A stretch of DNA of 64,000 nucleotides from Sinisalibacter aestuarii (GTDB lineage Bacteria > Pseudomonadota > Alphaproteobacteria > Rhodobacterales > Rhodobacteraceae): contig NZ_BROH01000010.1 in the NCBI RefSeq assembly GCF_027923545.1, positions 91,208 through 155,207 of the forward strand, in the 5' to 3' direction. The notes under the pieces were generated by a model that was not told the DNA's origin, made no database searches, and saw only the letters and a program-made list of their open reading frames with translations. Below, one piece after another: positions 47,111 through 56,852 of this stretch. Every line of letters starts with the position of its first letter. Within the stretch, counting starts at the first letter, position 1. The translations under genes and the position numbers were made by a program.

Positions 47111-47577
47111 GACTTCCCATCGAACATGGCGGTTTGACGATCTTTTCCGGGTAGCAGGCCGTGTTCTCCCGGTGTGCATCTGCGGGGCATCAGACTAAAG
47201 TCTGATGCGGGATCGGACCAAAGGCCTAAAGTTGCTAGGCCGATGTACCATTATATCCACAGGGACAATGTGGCAGTTTTCCCCCATCGCTGATCGGCAC
47301 TCGTCAAGCTCTGGCTCCGGCTGCAAATACCCCGATGCACCAGGTAGCTCCAGTGGAGACGACCCGAGCACTTTTTGAGTAACACGAGTGCCACCCCTGA
47401 TTGGCGTATTCCCCTTGGCCCACCGGCCCCTTGGAAACGCGGACCCCCTGTTGTTTGGCTCCGCGTTTCCAGCATGCCGGGCTGTCCGCAGATCGAGACA
47501 AGATCCGGACCTGTTCGAAATCTGGCGGTGCGCAACCGGCCCATCCCACCCCGCTTGGCCAGGCTGGCTGCCGAGTG
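47111..47577. other. Convergent interval between the export gene and the response regulator
   Basis: 467 bp with several frames open by chance but no recognisable protein. A perfect 11-bp inverted repeat, GGAAACGCGGA (47433-47443) and TCCGCGTTTCC (47460-47470), with a 16-nt loop, is the only clear structure. Confidence 0.45.
47433..47470. repeat. 11-bp perfect inverted repeat
   Basis: GGAAACGCGGA and TCCGCGTTTCC flank a 16-nt loop. There is no T-run behind it, so it is not a standard intrinsic terminator. It could be an operator or an mRNA hairpin between the convergent genes. Confidence 0.6.
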
Positions 47578-48216
47578 TCACTCCTCGCGCCAGGCCTCAT
47601 GAGCAATAATTGCCGCCTCGACGCGATTGCGCGCGTGGAGTTTCGTGAGAATCTCCGTCATGTAGTGCTTCACTGTTTTCTCTTGCAGTGAAAGCTCGTC
47701 GGCGATTTCGCGGTTCGACAGCCCCCGCGCGACCCGCCGCAGAACCTCTTCCTCGCGTTTTCGCAGCGTCTCGAGGGCAGTCTGCCTGGGCGCCTTGGGC
47801 GCATGCATCAAGGCCAGAACCTGTGCCGCGAGTGCCGGCGTGATATGCGCCTCACCCTTGGCGACCCGACCGAGAACACGGCGCAGCTCATCAGCCGAGA
47901 TCCCCTTCAGGATATAGGCCGTCGCACCGGCGCCAAGTGCCGCGGTGATGTCTGCATCGTCCTCCGAGACGGTCAGCATGGCCACATATGTCGCATAGCC
48001 GGCCTCGGCGATGCGAGCCGCGGCCGAGATGCCGCCCCCCGGCATCGACAGGTCGAGAAGGGCAATATCGGGCCGGTGTTTTTCGGCGAGGCGCACCGCG
48101 TCATCTGCACTCTCACCGACACCCACAACCTGAAAGTCGCCGGTCTCCTCGATGCTGTAGACCAGCCCGTTCCGGAAGATCGGGTGGTCATCCGCCAGTA
48201 TGATGCGAGTGGTCAT
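47578..48216 (-). CDS. NarL/LuxR-type response regulator
   Basis: 212 residues. The receiver domain has IILADDHPIFRNGL (acidic pocket), DIALLDLSMPGGG with the phospho-Asp near residue 54 and AYILKGI with the conserved Lys. The C-terminal LuxR helix-turn-helix is LRKREEEVLRRVARGLSNRE followed by IADELSLQEKTVKHYMTEI. Its ATG overlaps the stop of the histidine kinase gene (ATGA, 48213-48216), so the two are a cognate pair. Target genes are unknown; the neighbouring export gene is an obvious candidate. Confidence 0.95.
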   Translation of the reverse strand: MTTRIILADDHPIFRNGLVYSIEETGDFQVVGVGESADDAVRLAEKHRPDIALLDLSMPGGGISAAARIAEAGYATYVAMLTVSEDDADITAALGAGATAYILKGISADELRRVLGRVAKGEAHITPALAAQVLALMHAPKAPRQTALETLRKREEEVLRRVARGLSNREIADELSLQEKTVKHYMTEILTKLHARNRVEAAIIAHEAWREE

Positions 48217-49613
48217 GCGGTTCGGTCCTCTCTTGGCAAGGTGAGGGTAATGGTCGTACCCGTGCCAGGCGCGCTTTGGATCGTCAGGCTGCCGCCAAGG
48301 CTTTCAGCCCGGTCGACAAGGCCGAGCAGCCCCTGCCCACCATCGTCGCGCAGGCGCAATGCGCTCGACGGGTCGAACCCGCGGCCGGAATCCGAGACGG
48401 TAATGGTCACCGCCTGTGGCTGCATCGCCACGCGGACCGTTGCAGCACCACCGCCATGGCGGGCGGCGTTCGACAGGGTTTCCTGCAGGAAGCGGAATGC
48501 ACAAAGCTTGCGGGCATAATCGAAACCCGTTCCGAATGGGAGCACGCCTTCCAGCTTCACTTCGGTGCCCGCCTTCAGCCGATGCTCCTGCACCGCCCGT
48601 TCGATCGCGTCGGCAAGGCCGATCGAGTCAAGATCCGGAATCGCCAACCCGCGTGAAATACCACGAATTTCAGACAATGCCTGATCGAGCGCCGACCGGA
48701 CTGCAAAAGCTTCATTGCTTCCCTTTTCCGCCTCCGGCAGCAAGGCATCGAGCCGGAGCGCGGCCAGCGCCAGGTTCTGGGCCGGCCCGTCATGCAGATC
48801 GGCGCCAAGCTGGCGGATCGCCTTTTCCGTCTGCGCCGTCGCCCGCGCCGAGGCCGAGACCGCACGGCGGCGCAGTTCGTCATTCTGTGCCGACATGGTC
48901 CGGGTTTCGGTCAGGCGCATCTCAAGCAAGCGTCGTTGGCGGTCGATTGTTCGGCCGCCGGCCTGAACGATGCCGAATAACAGGAGCCCGCTTGCGAGAA
49001 AGGCCGACCCGACAACCAACCAGCTTGCCCGCCTCGCATTCGCAAGGTCCGCCGCCAGCACAGTGCCGTTGTGATAAAATTCCACCACGGCAACCACGTC
49101 ACCCGAATAAAATGCGTGAACGGGGCTGTAGACCTCCAAAAGCGGAATACCCAGCTCGGCCTCGCGGGCGTCTTCATCGTCGTTCAACTCTTGGTAGGAT
49201 GCTGCGACCTCTCCGGTCCATGCCCGCTGGAGATCGTCCGCCTCCTCGAACCGTTGGCCGACAATGGCGCTGTCCGACGCCATCACGATTAATCCATCCG
49301 GGTGCCATAGCTTGTATGACACGACCTGCTCGGCAAGAGCCGGCAGCGTGAATACTTCTTCAAGCTTGCGCTGCACCGGCTCTTCCAGAGTGCCCGTGCC
49401 GGCAAGCTGGTCTCCGAGCGGGGCAATGAAGTTCTCGACGTAGCCTGCGGCTGCGGTGGCCGAGCTCTGAACAACACCCTGTTCGATCCGCATCGACACC
49501 CAGGAGCCGACCGCTAACATAGCCGTAGTCATGACAAATCCGCCGGCGAACAGAAACTGCGCCGGCAGCGACCAGCGGCCTCTACCGGCCTCGGCTACAT
49601 CCTTCAACATCAT
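48213..49613 (-). CDS. NarX/DegS-type sensor histidine kinase
   Basis: 466 residues. Two membrane segments (QFLFAGGFVMTTAMLAVGSW and WLVVGSAFLASGLLLFGIV) enclose a periplasmic sensor of ~170 residues. The HisKA_3 phospho-acceptor is in GADLHDGPAQNLALAALRLD (His ~290), and the HATPase domain shows FLQETLSNAARHGGG, VSDSGRGFDP and GGQGLLGLVDRAESLGG. The signal is unknown. ATG 49613 opens with MMLKDVAEAGRGRW. Confidence 0.93.
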   Translation of the reverse strand: MMLKDVAEAGRGRWSLPAQFLFAGGFVMTTAMLAVGSWVSMRIEQGVVQSSATAAAGYVENFIAPLGDQLAGTGTLEEPVQRKLEEVFTLPALAEQVVSYKLWHPDGLIVMASDSAIVGQRFEEADDLQRAWTGEVAASYQELNDDEDAREAELGIPLLEVYSPVHAFYSGDVVAVVEFYHNGTVLAADLANARRASWLVVGSAFLASGLLLFGIVQAGGRTIDRQRRLLEMRLTETRTMSAQNDELRRRAVSASARATAQTEKAIRQLGADLHDGPAQNLALAALRLDALLPEAEKGSNEAFAVRSALDQALSEIRGISRGLAIPDLDSIGLADAIERAVQEHRLKAGTEVKLEGVLPFGTGFDYARKLCAFRFLQETLSNAARHGGGAATVRVAMQPQAVTITVSDSGRGFDPSSALRLRDDGGQGLLGLVDRAESLGGSLTIQSAPGTGTTITLTLPREDRTA

Positions 49614-50024
49614 GTTTGTAGTCTATCATCCTATCGCCCGACCGGCACGAAACAATGTCAGTCGCCGCGCAGATGACGATACCGCCATGTATGCACGCGC
49701 CCCTTTGCGCCGGAAACATTTCAACGGTTGCGATGCGGCCTTGGCAAACGGCTCGCGTCTCAAGACCAGTTGAAACCTGGGCAGGATTTGCTGCCGAACC
49801 GGGCCACCGGGACCGGAACCAGATGCAAAGCGGGGCTCAGAACTCCCGGAGGCACCATGGGGATTAAGGCGAGAAGATCGATAATGAAGTGAAAATTATG
49901 CTGGCTGTGCGGGCAGTTTGTGGCAATCCGGCCTCGCCGAAATTTCCCTAAAAGCAGCGAATTCTTTCGCGGCTGACAGGGAGGTTTTGGCCAGAACAGA
50001 GAACTGGCGGCAAACATACCGGGA
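49614..50024. other. Gene-free interval upstream of the histidine kinase
   Basis: 411 bp. It should include the kinase promoter near 49614-49700. No gene recognised in the rest, which borders a decayed IS66 element. Confidence 0.45.
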
Positions 50025-50099
50025 ATGCACACTTACCGGCTTGATGGCGGGGCCGAGCTTCACTTCACGGCCAGGTCTGTGACGACGGAGATGTGGAGG

Positions 50100-51161
50100 C
50101 CGAGACCGGGCGTAAAGACAATCGTCCTTGGTCTCTGCAGTCAGATCGGACCAGCGAGCGTCTCAGCCTGCAGGATCACCTGCCACGCGAGGATCGCGTG
50201 GTCAGTGTCGGGACGGGTATCTGCCCGCGCTGCGGGGGTCCGCTGCGCCTGGTCGGCGAGAGGATCAGTGAGATGCCTGATTGTGCTCGGGCACAACTGA
50301 AGATCGTGCGCCTCGGTCGCCCGAAATATGGTTGCCGGCAGCGTGGAACCAGATATCAGGCGCCGGCCCCCGAGCGGCCGATCGCGAAGGGGTTGGCGCG
50401 CCGGGCCCGGCTGACCCATGTCCTGATCAACATGTGATGATCGACCGTGGCGCCGGAATGATCCACCGGCGGTCGTCGATCTGTTCAGCCCGACCGGAGG
50501 GCCGATAGGCCGTCCGCACATCTCGACCGGTTCCAGGGTATCCTGCACGTGGATGGTTATGTCGGGTTCAAGCCGCTTGCCGCGCGTGGAGACATCACTC
50601 GTGCGGCCTGCTGGGCGCATATCCGGCGGAAGTTCCATGAGGTGCAAGGCAGCCGGGTCGCCGGTCGCGCACGAAGCCCTGCGCCGGATTGCCGTCCTCT
50701 ACGCGGTCGAAGCCGAGATCCGTGGCCGGCCCGATGTTGAATGCCGGGCGGCAAGGCGATTGCACTCACTCCCGATCATCAATGACCTGAAGCCCTGGTT
50801 CGAGCCGCAACTTCCGCGTTTGCCGCAACGCAGCGGCCTCGCCGAGGCGATCCGCTATACGCTCGCACGCTGGGCTGCGCTCTGCCGGTTCCCCGACGAT
50901 GGCCGGATCGGCCTCGACACCAATACAATCGAACCTGCTATCCGACCGATCACACTTGGCCGGAAGTATCATCTCTTCGCCAGGTCCGAACGTGGTGCAG
51001 AATGGTGGGCCACGATCAGCACCCTGATTACCACAGCCAAGCCGAATGACGCAGAGCCACAGGCCTGGATGACCGATGCCCTGCAGTGTCTGACAGTGGG
51101 GCATCCGACGAACCGGATCGACGAACTTCTTCCATGGAACCGGCCGCCCTGCCCAAACTGA
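50100..51161 (+). pseudogene. Broken IS66-family transposase (tnpC)
   Basis: Readable pieces of TnpC occur in several frames: the zinc-finger-like ICPRCGGPLRLVGERISEMP and RPKYGCRQRGTRYQAPAPER (50200-50400), the catalytic segment ILHVDGYVGFKPLAARGDIT with CWAHIRRKFHEV (~50535-50640), and a good C-terminus (SGLAEAIRYTLARWAAL, IGLDTNTIEPAIRPITLGRK, WATISTLITTAKPNDAEPQA, NRIDELLPWN) ending at 51161. A central stretch between ~50440 and ~50520 is deleted, and frameshifts separate the parts. No terminal repeats or tnpA/tnpB seen. Confidence 0.88.
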
Positions 51162-51327
51162 CATCCCGATATGTCAAAAATGGGTGTTTCCGGGAAACTC
51201 GCCCAGGTCGGCAGCGCACCCGAGGACGATCCAGGCCGACAGCATGAAACATGACGACATCGTCCGGGTACACGAAAATACTCTCAGCTGAGTAGAGTGC
51301 CCGGCTTTCAGTCAGCGGTCTCCCGTA

Positions 51328-52905
51328 TCAATACCAGGCGTCGGGCTCCTCCGACTTCCTGCGTTCGACAAAGTCCCTCAGGGCCTCGTCGATACCCTCA
51401 TCGATCGCCGGCGCTTCGTAACTGTCCAGCAGGGATTTCCAACGTGCGTTGGCGCGGGTCGCATAATCTTCGGCCCCCTGTTCGTCCCATGTCTCGAAGG
51501 TGCGGTCGTCATTCAGGCCGCTGTCCCAATAAGCCATCTCGTAATGGCGCAAGGTGTGGTCGGTGCCGAACAGATGTTCACCCGGCCCGTTCTGGGCCAG
51601 CGCCTCGAAGGCCAGCGTTTCCTCGTCCACTTCCATCCCGGCGAGGTAAGCATGCAGCGCGCCGGCCATGTCGCAATCCATCACAAATTTCTCGTAGGAC
51701 ATCGACAGCAGACCATCGAGGAACCCAGCCGTGTGCAGGATGTAGTGCGCACCACATTGGACGGCTGACATCATCGACATCATCGCCTGCTGCATCGCCT
51801 GCCCATCGGGCCGCTTCGAGGTGCTGAAATTGCCGGCGCAGCGCAGCGGCAAGTTCAGCCGCCGGGCCAGTTGCCCCATGACGAGGCTGCCCAACGCGGG
51901 TTCGGGCGTGCCGAAGGTGGGCGAGCCCGAGCGCAGCGACATCGACGACAGGAACGACCCGAGAATCGCGGGCGCGCCGGGACGCACCAGCTGAGTCAGC
52001 GCACAGGACACCATCGATTCGGCCAGGCATTGCGCCACCGCCCCCGCCATCGTCAGCGGCGAGACCGCGCCGCCCAGGAGAAAGGGCAGGTGGATCGAGC
52101 CCTGTCCCGCGGCGGCGTAGGTGCGGATGCCGGCAGTCGTTACACCGTCCAGCACCAGCGGCGAGGTGGTGTTGAAGTTCCCCATCACGACGCAATGAGT
52201 GTCGACGAAGTCCGCGCCGAACAGGAGGCGGCACATCTCGACACTGTCGGCGGCACGTTCCGGCGCGGTGATCGATCCGAGGAAAGCCCGGTCGGAATAG
52301 CGCATGTGGGCGTAGACCATGTCGAGGTGGCGCTTGTTCACCGGCACATCGGTCGGCTCGCAGATCGTGCCGCCCGAATGGTGCAGCCAGGGCGAGCTTT
52401 GCGCCAACTTCACGAAGTTCTTGAAGTCCTCGATCGTGCCGTAACGTCGGCCCCGGTCGAGGTCCATCACGAAGGGCGAGCCGTAGGCCGGTGCGAAAAC
52501 CACCGCGTCTCCGCCAATCTCGACGTTGTTCGCCGGGTTGCGGGCGTACTGGGTGAAGCGGGCGGGAGCGGTCTTCAGGATCTCCTGCACAAGGCCCGGT
52601 GCGAAGGTCAGGCGCCAGGATTCGGCCGTCTGGTCGATCACCTTCGCCCCGGCCTCGCGGTACAGGTGCACGGCTTCTGCATCATCGCGCACCACGATCC
52701 CGATCTCGGCGAGGATGCGGTTGGCGGTGGCCTCTATCCGCTCCAGCGCCTCTTCGCCGACCAGATCATAGGTGGGGACTTTGCGGCTGATGTAGGGCAC
52801 GCGCAGGTGCAGGTTCTGGCCCGGCTCGGCGCTGCGGGCGATAGTGCCCCGGCCACGGCGGCGGCCACGGGCGGCGGTGGCCGCGATCTGGGTATCGTGC
52901 TGCAT
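51328..52905 (-). CDS. MttB-family trimethylamine methyltransferase homologue without pyrrolysine
   Basis: 525 residues from ATG 52905, which has GGGAGG upstream. Typical MttB-superfamily segments are AVVFAPAYGSPFVMDLDRGR, GSITAPERAADSVEMCRLLF and NFNTTSPLVLDGVTTAGIRT. The frame has no internal TAG, so it lacks the pyrrolysine of archaeal MttB. Non-Pyl members demethylate quaternary amines such as glycine betaine, proline betaine or carnitine, passing the methyl to a corrinoid protein. No corrinoid protein gene is adjacent, so mechanism and substrate are open. Divergent from a LysR gene. Confidence 0.9.
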   Translation of the reverse strand: MQHDTQIAATAARGRRRGRGTIARSAEPGQNLHLRVPYISRKVPTYDLVGEEALERIEATANRILAEIGIVVRDDAEAVHLYREAGAKVIDQTAESWRLTFAPGLVQEILKTAPARFTQYARNPANNVEIGGDAVVFAPAYGSPFVMDLDRGRRYGTIEDFKNFVKLAQSSPWLHHSGGTICEPTDVPVNKRHLDMVYAHMRYSDRAFLGSITAPERAADSVEMCRLLFGADFVDTHCVVMGNFNTTSPLVLDGVTTAGIRTYAAAGQGSIHLPFLLGGAVSPLTMAGAVAQCLAESMVSCALTQLVRPGAPAILGSFLSSMSLRSGSPTFGTPEPALGSLVMGQLARRLNLPLRCAGNFSTSKRPDGQAMQQAMMSMMSAVQCGAHYILHTAGFLDGLLSMSYEKFVMDCDMAGALHAYLAGMEVDEETLAFEALAQNGPGEHLFGTDHTLRHYEMAYWDSGLNDDRTFETWDEQGAEDYATRANARWKSLLDSYEAPAIDEGIDEALRDFVERRKSEEPDAWY

Positions 52906-53004
52906 TGGGACCTCCCTTGCATTGCCCGTCTGCGGGACCCCTGGTTCTGCCCCAGATTCGGCCCGCGAAGGGCGAACTTGCAATCACAGTAATTTTCATC
53001 CTGA

Positions 53005-53019
53005 CTTAGTTGAATTAAG
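53005..53019. promoter_or_regulatory. Candidate LysR-type operator
   Basis: CTTAGTTGAATTAAG contains the inverted arms CTTA and TAAG around 7 bp and fits a T-N11-A pattern. It lies midway between the divergent mttB-like and lysR-like starts, 69 bp before the latter. Confidence 0.45.
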
Positions 53020-53073
53020 CCATCACCGGGCCGCATCTCCTCTCCGGGTGTCCTCGGTGGGCTATCCGAAGAA

Positions 53074-53973
53074 ATGGAAAGCGAGGCCACCTTGCCCAAA
53101 CGCCCCTACGACCTGCCGCCGATGCGCGCCCTTGTCAGTTTCGAGGCTGCCGCCCGGAACGAAGGTTTCAAGGCCGCCGCGCGCGAGTTGAATGTGACCC
53201 CGGCGGCAATTAGCCACCAGGTCCGGGCCCTGGAGGCCGAACTGCAAACACCGCTGTTCCTGCGCCATCACCGCGGCGTCGAACTGACAGAGACCGGCGC
53301 CTACCTGCTGGTCGCGCTGCAGCGCGGATTCGAGACGATGAGTGACGCGGTGGACCAGTTGAAATCACGCCCGACGCGGGCCTCGGTGACGATAGGTGTG
53401 ACGACGGCGGTCAGCTCTCTGTGGCTGACGCCGAAGCTGGCGCAGTTCTGGAAGGCACATGGCGACATCTCAGTCGCGCAGATCGTCAGCGACACGGGCA
53501 AGCATCCGGCCGAGTGTGACCTGAGCATCCATTATGGCAACATGGCGCGCGAAAGCGGTACCTGTGCGATCCTCTTTCACGACCGGATCATGGCGCTTGC
53601 CAGCCCCTCGTTCGCGCATGCCCATCCCGTGGCCGGGGTCGAGGACCTCACGAAACTGCCGCTGATCCATTTCGACAGCGCAGTGACGGGCTGGACGGAC
53701 TGGCCCGACTGGTTCAGGGCGCTTGGCCACACCGGCCCGTTGCGCAACAGCCACCAAGTCAACAACTACCTCATAGCGCTGCAGGCGGCCCAGGACGACA
53801 TGGGAGCGGTACTCGGCTGGGTCGGGTTGACGCACGCCTACCTGGACAGCGGCGTGCTGGTGCCGCTGCTGGCCGACCGGGTCGAGTTGCCCGAGGACTT
53901 CTACATCAAACTGCACCGCCATGCCTCGGGGCGCGCGCGGCTGGTCTACGACTGGCTGGTCGCCTCGTCCTGA
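53074..53973 (+). CDS. LysR-family transcriptional regulator (GcvA-like)
   Basis: 299 residues. The winged helix is MRALVSFEAAARNEGFKAAA followed by RELNVTPAAISHQVRALEAE and LFLRHHRGVELTETGAYL. The effector-binding domain begins after residue ~100 (ASVTIGVTTAVSSLWLTPKL). The sequence is close in style to GcvA-type regulators, common beside amine and glycine metabolism genes. The gene faces away from the MttB-like gene and probably controls it. A hairpin (GCAGCAC, 53983-53989, with GTGCTGC, 53995-54001) lies just after the stop. Confidence 0.93.
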   Translation: MESEATLPKRPYDLPPMRALVSFEAAARNEGFKAAARELNVTPAAISHQVRALEAELQTPLFLRHHRGVELTETGAYLLVALQRGFETMSDAVDQLKSRPTRASVTIGVTTAVSSLWLTPKLAQFWKAHGDISVAQIVSDTGKHPAECDLSIHYGNMARESGTCAILFHDRIMALASPSFAHAHPVAGVEDLTKLPLIHFDSAVTGWTDWPDWFRALGHTGPLRNSHQVNNYLIALQAAQDDMGAVLGWVGLTHAYLDSGVLVPLLADRVELPEDFYIKLHRHASGRARLVYDWLVASS

Positions 53974-54001
53974 CCGCACTTTGCAGCACGCCATGTGCTG
54001 C

Positions 54002-54599
54002 TGCGAGGCGTCACCATAGCGCCTCGGCTGTGGCGGCTTCGCCAAGATATGCGCGATCACTGATCACGAGACCGATGGAAAAAACGATCAATCAAGGCGT
54101 AGTGTGGCGCCCGATATCGGCTGCGCCAAGGTCCGTCTGCTCAATCCACATGGCTGCACCGAGACCGCTGCTCTACCGCTCAGAATATTGCGGCACGGAT
54201 CGCTTGTGGCTGTCCGAGCAGTGGTAGTATTTGCAGTCATTCTCCCACACCGGCTTCCAATTGCGAAGCTCGACGATCATGCTCTCGAAGGCGATCTTCG
54301 AGTCTTCAAGGTCATGCGGTGTGAGGTAGTGCGGCCTCAGGCGCATTCGGATGCCTCGGCAGCAGGTCAGATATGGACCAGGCAGGCCACGTCGCGGCAA
54401 TGGACCGGTTTCAGGCCGTGTTCCTTCGGGTCTAAATCCGACCCCATGTCCCGCGCCCACCGCGGGCTGCTGCCCAGTTCGCAGGTCCGCTGGCGGTAGG
54501 GGCGGACGAGTTCCGGGTTGCGGCCCTTCTTCGACTTGCGCAGGATCACGACCGAATAGGCCGCGCCCCCGTGGGCGACGAATCCGTCTCCCGGCGGGG
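54002..54599. other. Interval with an unassigned minus-strand open stretch
   Basis: Downstream of the 659-residue flavoprotein on the same strand, the frame reading VVILRKSKKGRNPELVRPYR and then CELGSSPRWARDMGSDLD (54367-54549 region) looks protein-like. Another frame reads LRPHYLTPHDLEDSKIAFES near 54300. I do not recognise either; together they could be the remains of one broken gene. No RNA gene seen. Confidence 0.35.
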
Positions 54600-56579
54600 T
54601 CAGAGTGAAAGCCCGGCGACACGCCCGTCGTAGATCGCCGCCGAGGCAAGGCGCGGCGCGCTACCGTCGCCGATCAGAACGGGGGCAAGGCTGCGGGCGC
54701 GCAATTCTTCAGCCAGCGTTGTGTCCGCCCGATTGCTCGTGGCGAGCACCAGACCGTCTGCTGCGATCGTGCTTTCCTCGCCAGTCAGCAGCGAGACGCA
54801 GCGCGCGCCCTGCGGGCTCCACCCGGTGATCGCGCTTTCGGTAATGAAGCGCACCCCCAACCGCGCCAGCGTCTGACGGGCAGGGAGGTCGGTTGCGCTG
54901 CGCTGAAGATCCCGCCCGATCATCACGTCTGGCGTGACTATCGTCACCTCGTGACCGGCCTCGGCCAGGTGCCACGCAGTGCCGACCCCGCGCCAGTGGC
55001 CACCTTCGTCCAGCACCAGCACCCGCTTGCCCAGCCGCGCCGCGCGACCCATCACATCCTCGGCCGACCAGACGTGGCCGGTGGCGATGCCGGGCATCTG
55101 CGCCATGCGCGGCAGTGCCTTCTGGAACCCCGTCATAGCGGGCTGGGATCCAGTAGCCAGCACCACCGCATCGACCCCTGCGGCAAGAATCTCCGCCGCT
55201 TCGAGGTAGCTGTTGAGCCTCACGTCCACGCCCAGCTTCTCCAGCTGCCGTCCATACCATGCAATCAGGTCGGTGATCTGAGCCCGCCGCGGCTGCAGCC
55301 CCGCCAGCCGGAACTGCCCGCCCAGTTCGGGCCCGGCCTCTGCCAGCGTCACCCGGTGGCCACGCGCGGCGGCGACCCGCGCGGCCTCGAGTCCCGCCGG
55401 CCCGCCCCCCACGACCAGCACCGATTTCGGCGCCTCCGCCGGGGTGAAGCGGTCCCCGCCCCACAGGTATTCGTGCCCCGCCGAAGGGTTGATAAGGCAG
55501 GAAATGTAGTAATCCCGGCTGCGCCGGCCCCAGCATTGCTGGTTGCAGCACAGGCAGCCACGGATGTCCTCGGCCCGTCCTTCCTGCGCCTTGGTCGCCA
55601 AGTGGGGGTCTGCGATCTGGCCACGCACGATCGACACCATGTCGGCCCGCCCCGCGCCGATCAGCGCGTCGGCGTTCTCGGGGGTGCGGATGTTCGCCTC
55701 GGCCGTCACCTTCGCACGCAGCCCCGCCTGTTTCAGCCGTTCGGCGAGATCCGCGCCGAGATTCTCGGCGAACTGGAAGCTGGGAATGATCTTCTGGAAA
55801 TCGGCATAGCTGCCGGTGCCGACGGTGACGTAGTCGATCAGCCCCTCGTCGTCGTGCAGCTTGATGATCCCGACCATCTCGTCGCGGGTCGGGAAGACGC
55901 CGGTGTGGGGGTCGTCCGAGATCGCGAAGCCGAGAATGAAATCCTCACCGCAGGCCGCGCGCGTCCGCCTCAGCACCTCGCGCGAGAACCGGGTGCGGTT
56001 CTCCAGCGACCCGCCCCACCGGTCCTCGCGCTGGTTCGAGAAGTCCGTCCAGAACTGGTCGAGCATGGAATGATAGGCGGCCCAGACCTCGACCCCGTCA
56101 AACCCGGCCTTTTTGCAGCGGAGCGCCGCGTCGACGAAGGACTGGATCGTCTCCTCGATCTCGGCTTCGCTCATCGCGTGGCTGCCGTCGTTGTCGTGAT
56201 AGCTGGGTCCGCCCGAGGGCGACCAGGGTGCGCGCCAGGAATTATCCCAGTCGCCATGCGCACCGACGTGGTAAAGCTGCTGGATCATCACAGCACCCTC
56301 AGCCTTGCAGGCTTCCGTAATGCGCCTGAAGCCGGGGATCACGCGGTCGGTGCCGGGCAGGAAATTGCCCCGCGTCAGCACCGCCGTGGGGTGAACCGGC
56401 ATCGGCTCGACTACGATCATGCCAGCCCCGCCCCGCGCGCGTTCGAGGTAATAGCCAAGATGCTGATCGCCGGGCAGCCCGGCCTCAGCCATGTTGGCGG
56501 TATGGGCGCCGAAGACAATCCGGTTCTTCAGAATCCTGTTACGCAGCGTGAGTGGTGCGAAGACATGCTTGAAGGTCAA
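54600..56579 (-). CDS. TMADH/old yellow enzyme-type iron-sulfur flavoprotein
   Basis: 659 residues. The N-terminal TIM barrel (FMN) starts FKHVFAPLTLRNRILKNRIV and includes FDGVEVWAAYHSMLDQFWTD. The 4Fe-4S ligands are complete: C-x2-C-x3-C-x11-C in CLCCNQQCWGRRSRDYYISC (~residue 345). The C-terminal part binds FAD/NAD(P) (SVLVVGGGPAGLEAARVAA, VDAVVLATGS). The family includes trimethylamine and dimethylamine dehydrogenases, dienoyl-CoA reductases and demethylases of N-methylated amino acids. Linked here to an MttB homologue, an N-demethylation role is likely. Exact substrate unknown. Confidence 0.88.
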   Translation of the reverse strand: MTFKHVFAPLTLRNRILKNRIVFGAHTANMAEAGLPGDQHLGYYLERARGGAGMIVVEPMPVHPTAVLTRGNFLPGTDRVIPGFRRITEACKAEGAVMIQQLYHVGAHGDWDNSWRAPWSPSGGPSYHDNDGSHAMSEAEIEETIQSFVDAALRCKKAGFDGVEVWAAYHSMLDQFWTDFSNQREDRWGGSLENRTRFSREVLRRTRAACGEDFILGFAISDDPHTGVFPTRDEMVGIIKLHDDEGLIDYVTVGTGSYADFQKIIPSFQFAENLGADLAERLKQAGLRAKVTAEANIRTPENADALIGAGRADMVSIVRGQIADPHLATKAQEGRAEDIRGCLCCNQQCWGRRSRDYYISCLINPSAGHEYLWGGDRFTPAEAPKSVLVVGGGPAGLEAARVAAARGHRVTLAEAGPELGGQFRLAGLQPRRAQITDLIAWYGRQLEKLGVDVRLNSYLEAAEILAAGVDAVVLATGSQPAMTGFQKALPRMAQMPGIATGHVWSAEDVMGRAARLGKRVLVLDEGGHWRGVGTAWHLAEAGHEVTIVTPDVMIGRDLQRSATDLPARQTLARLGVRFITESAITGWSPQGARCVSLLTGEESTIAADGLVLATSNRADTTLAEELRARSLAPVLIGDGSAPRLASAAIYDGRVAGLSL

Positions 56580-56852
56580 GTCCGTCCCTCCGGTCCGGCG
56601 AGGCCCTGATTCGGGGTTATCAGCGTGCGCCCCAAGTATCGTTTAGCGGACAGCCCCCGGGCCGCGGGCCCCGGGGTCGAGCATGTGTTGCTGCATGCGG
56701 GTGATCCAGCCGCGGCCCGAGATTTCGGGAAGGGTTGCGGGGCGTCCCCCTGCCTCTTGCCGCGCGCGCAAAGCACCGCCATCCGCGCCGACAGCTCCGT
56801 GCCGGTGGGCGAACGGTCCACCTTGCCCGGTCGGAATTTCGCGCTGCGCATC

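Noticed and set aside
51328..52905. Possible pyrrolysine-encoding amber codon in the mttB-like gene
   Set aside because: The frame runs uninterrupted from ATG to the final stop with no internal TAG.
56576..56851. 91-codon minus-strand frame between the two flavoprotein genes
   Set aside because: Basic, Pro/Ala-rich translation with no similarity I recognise and no good ribosome site; more likely GC-driven.
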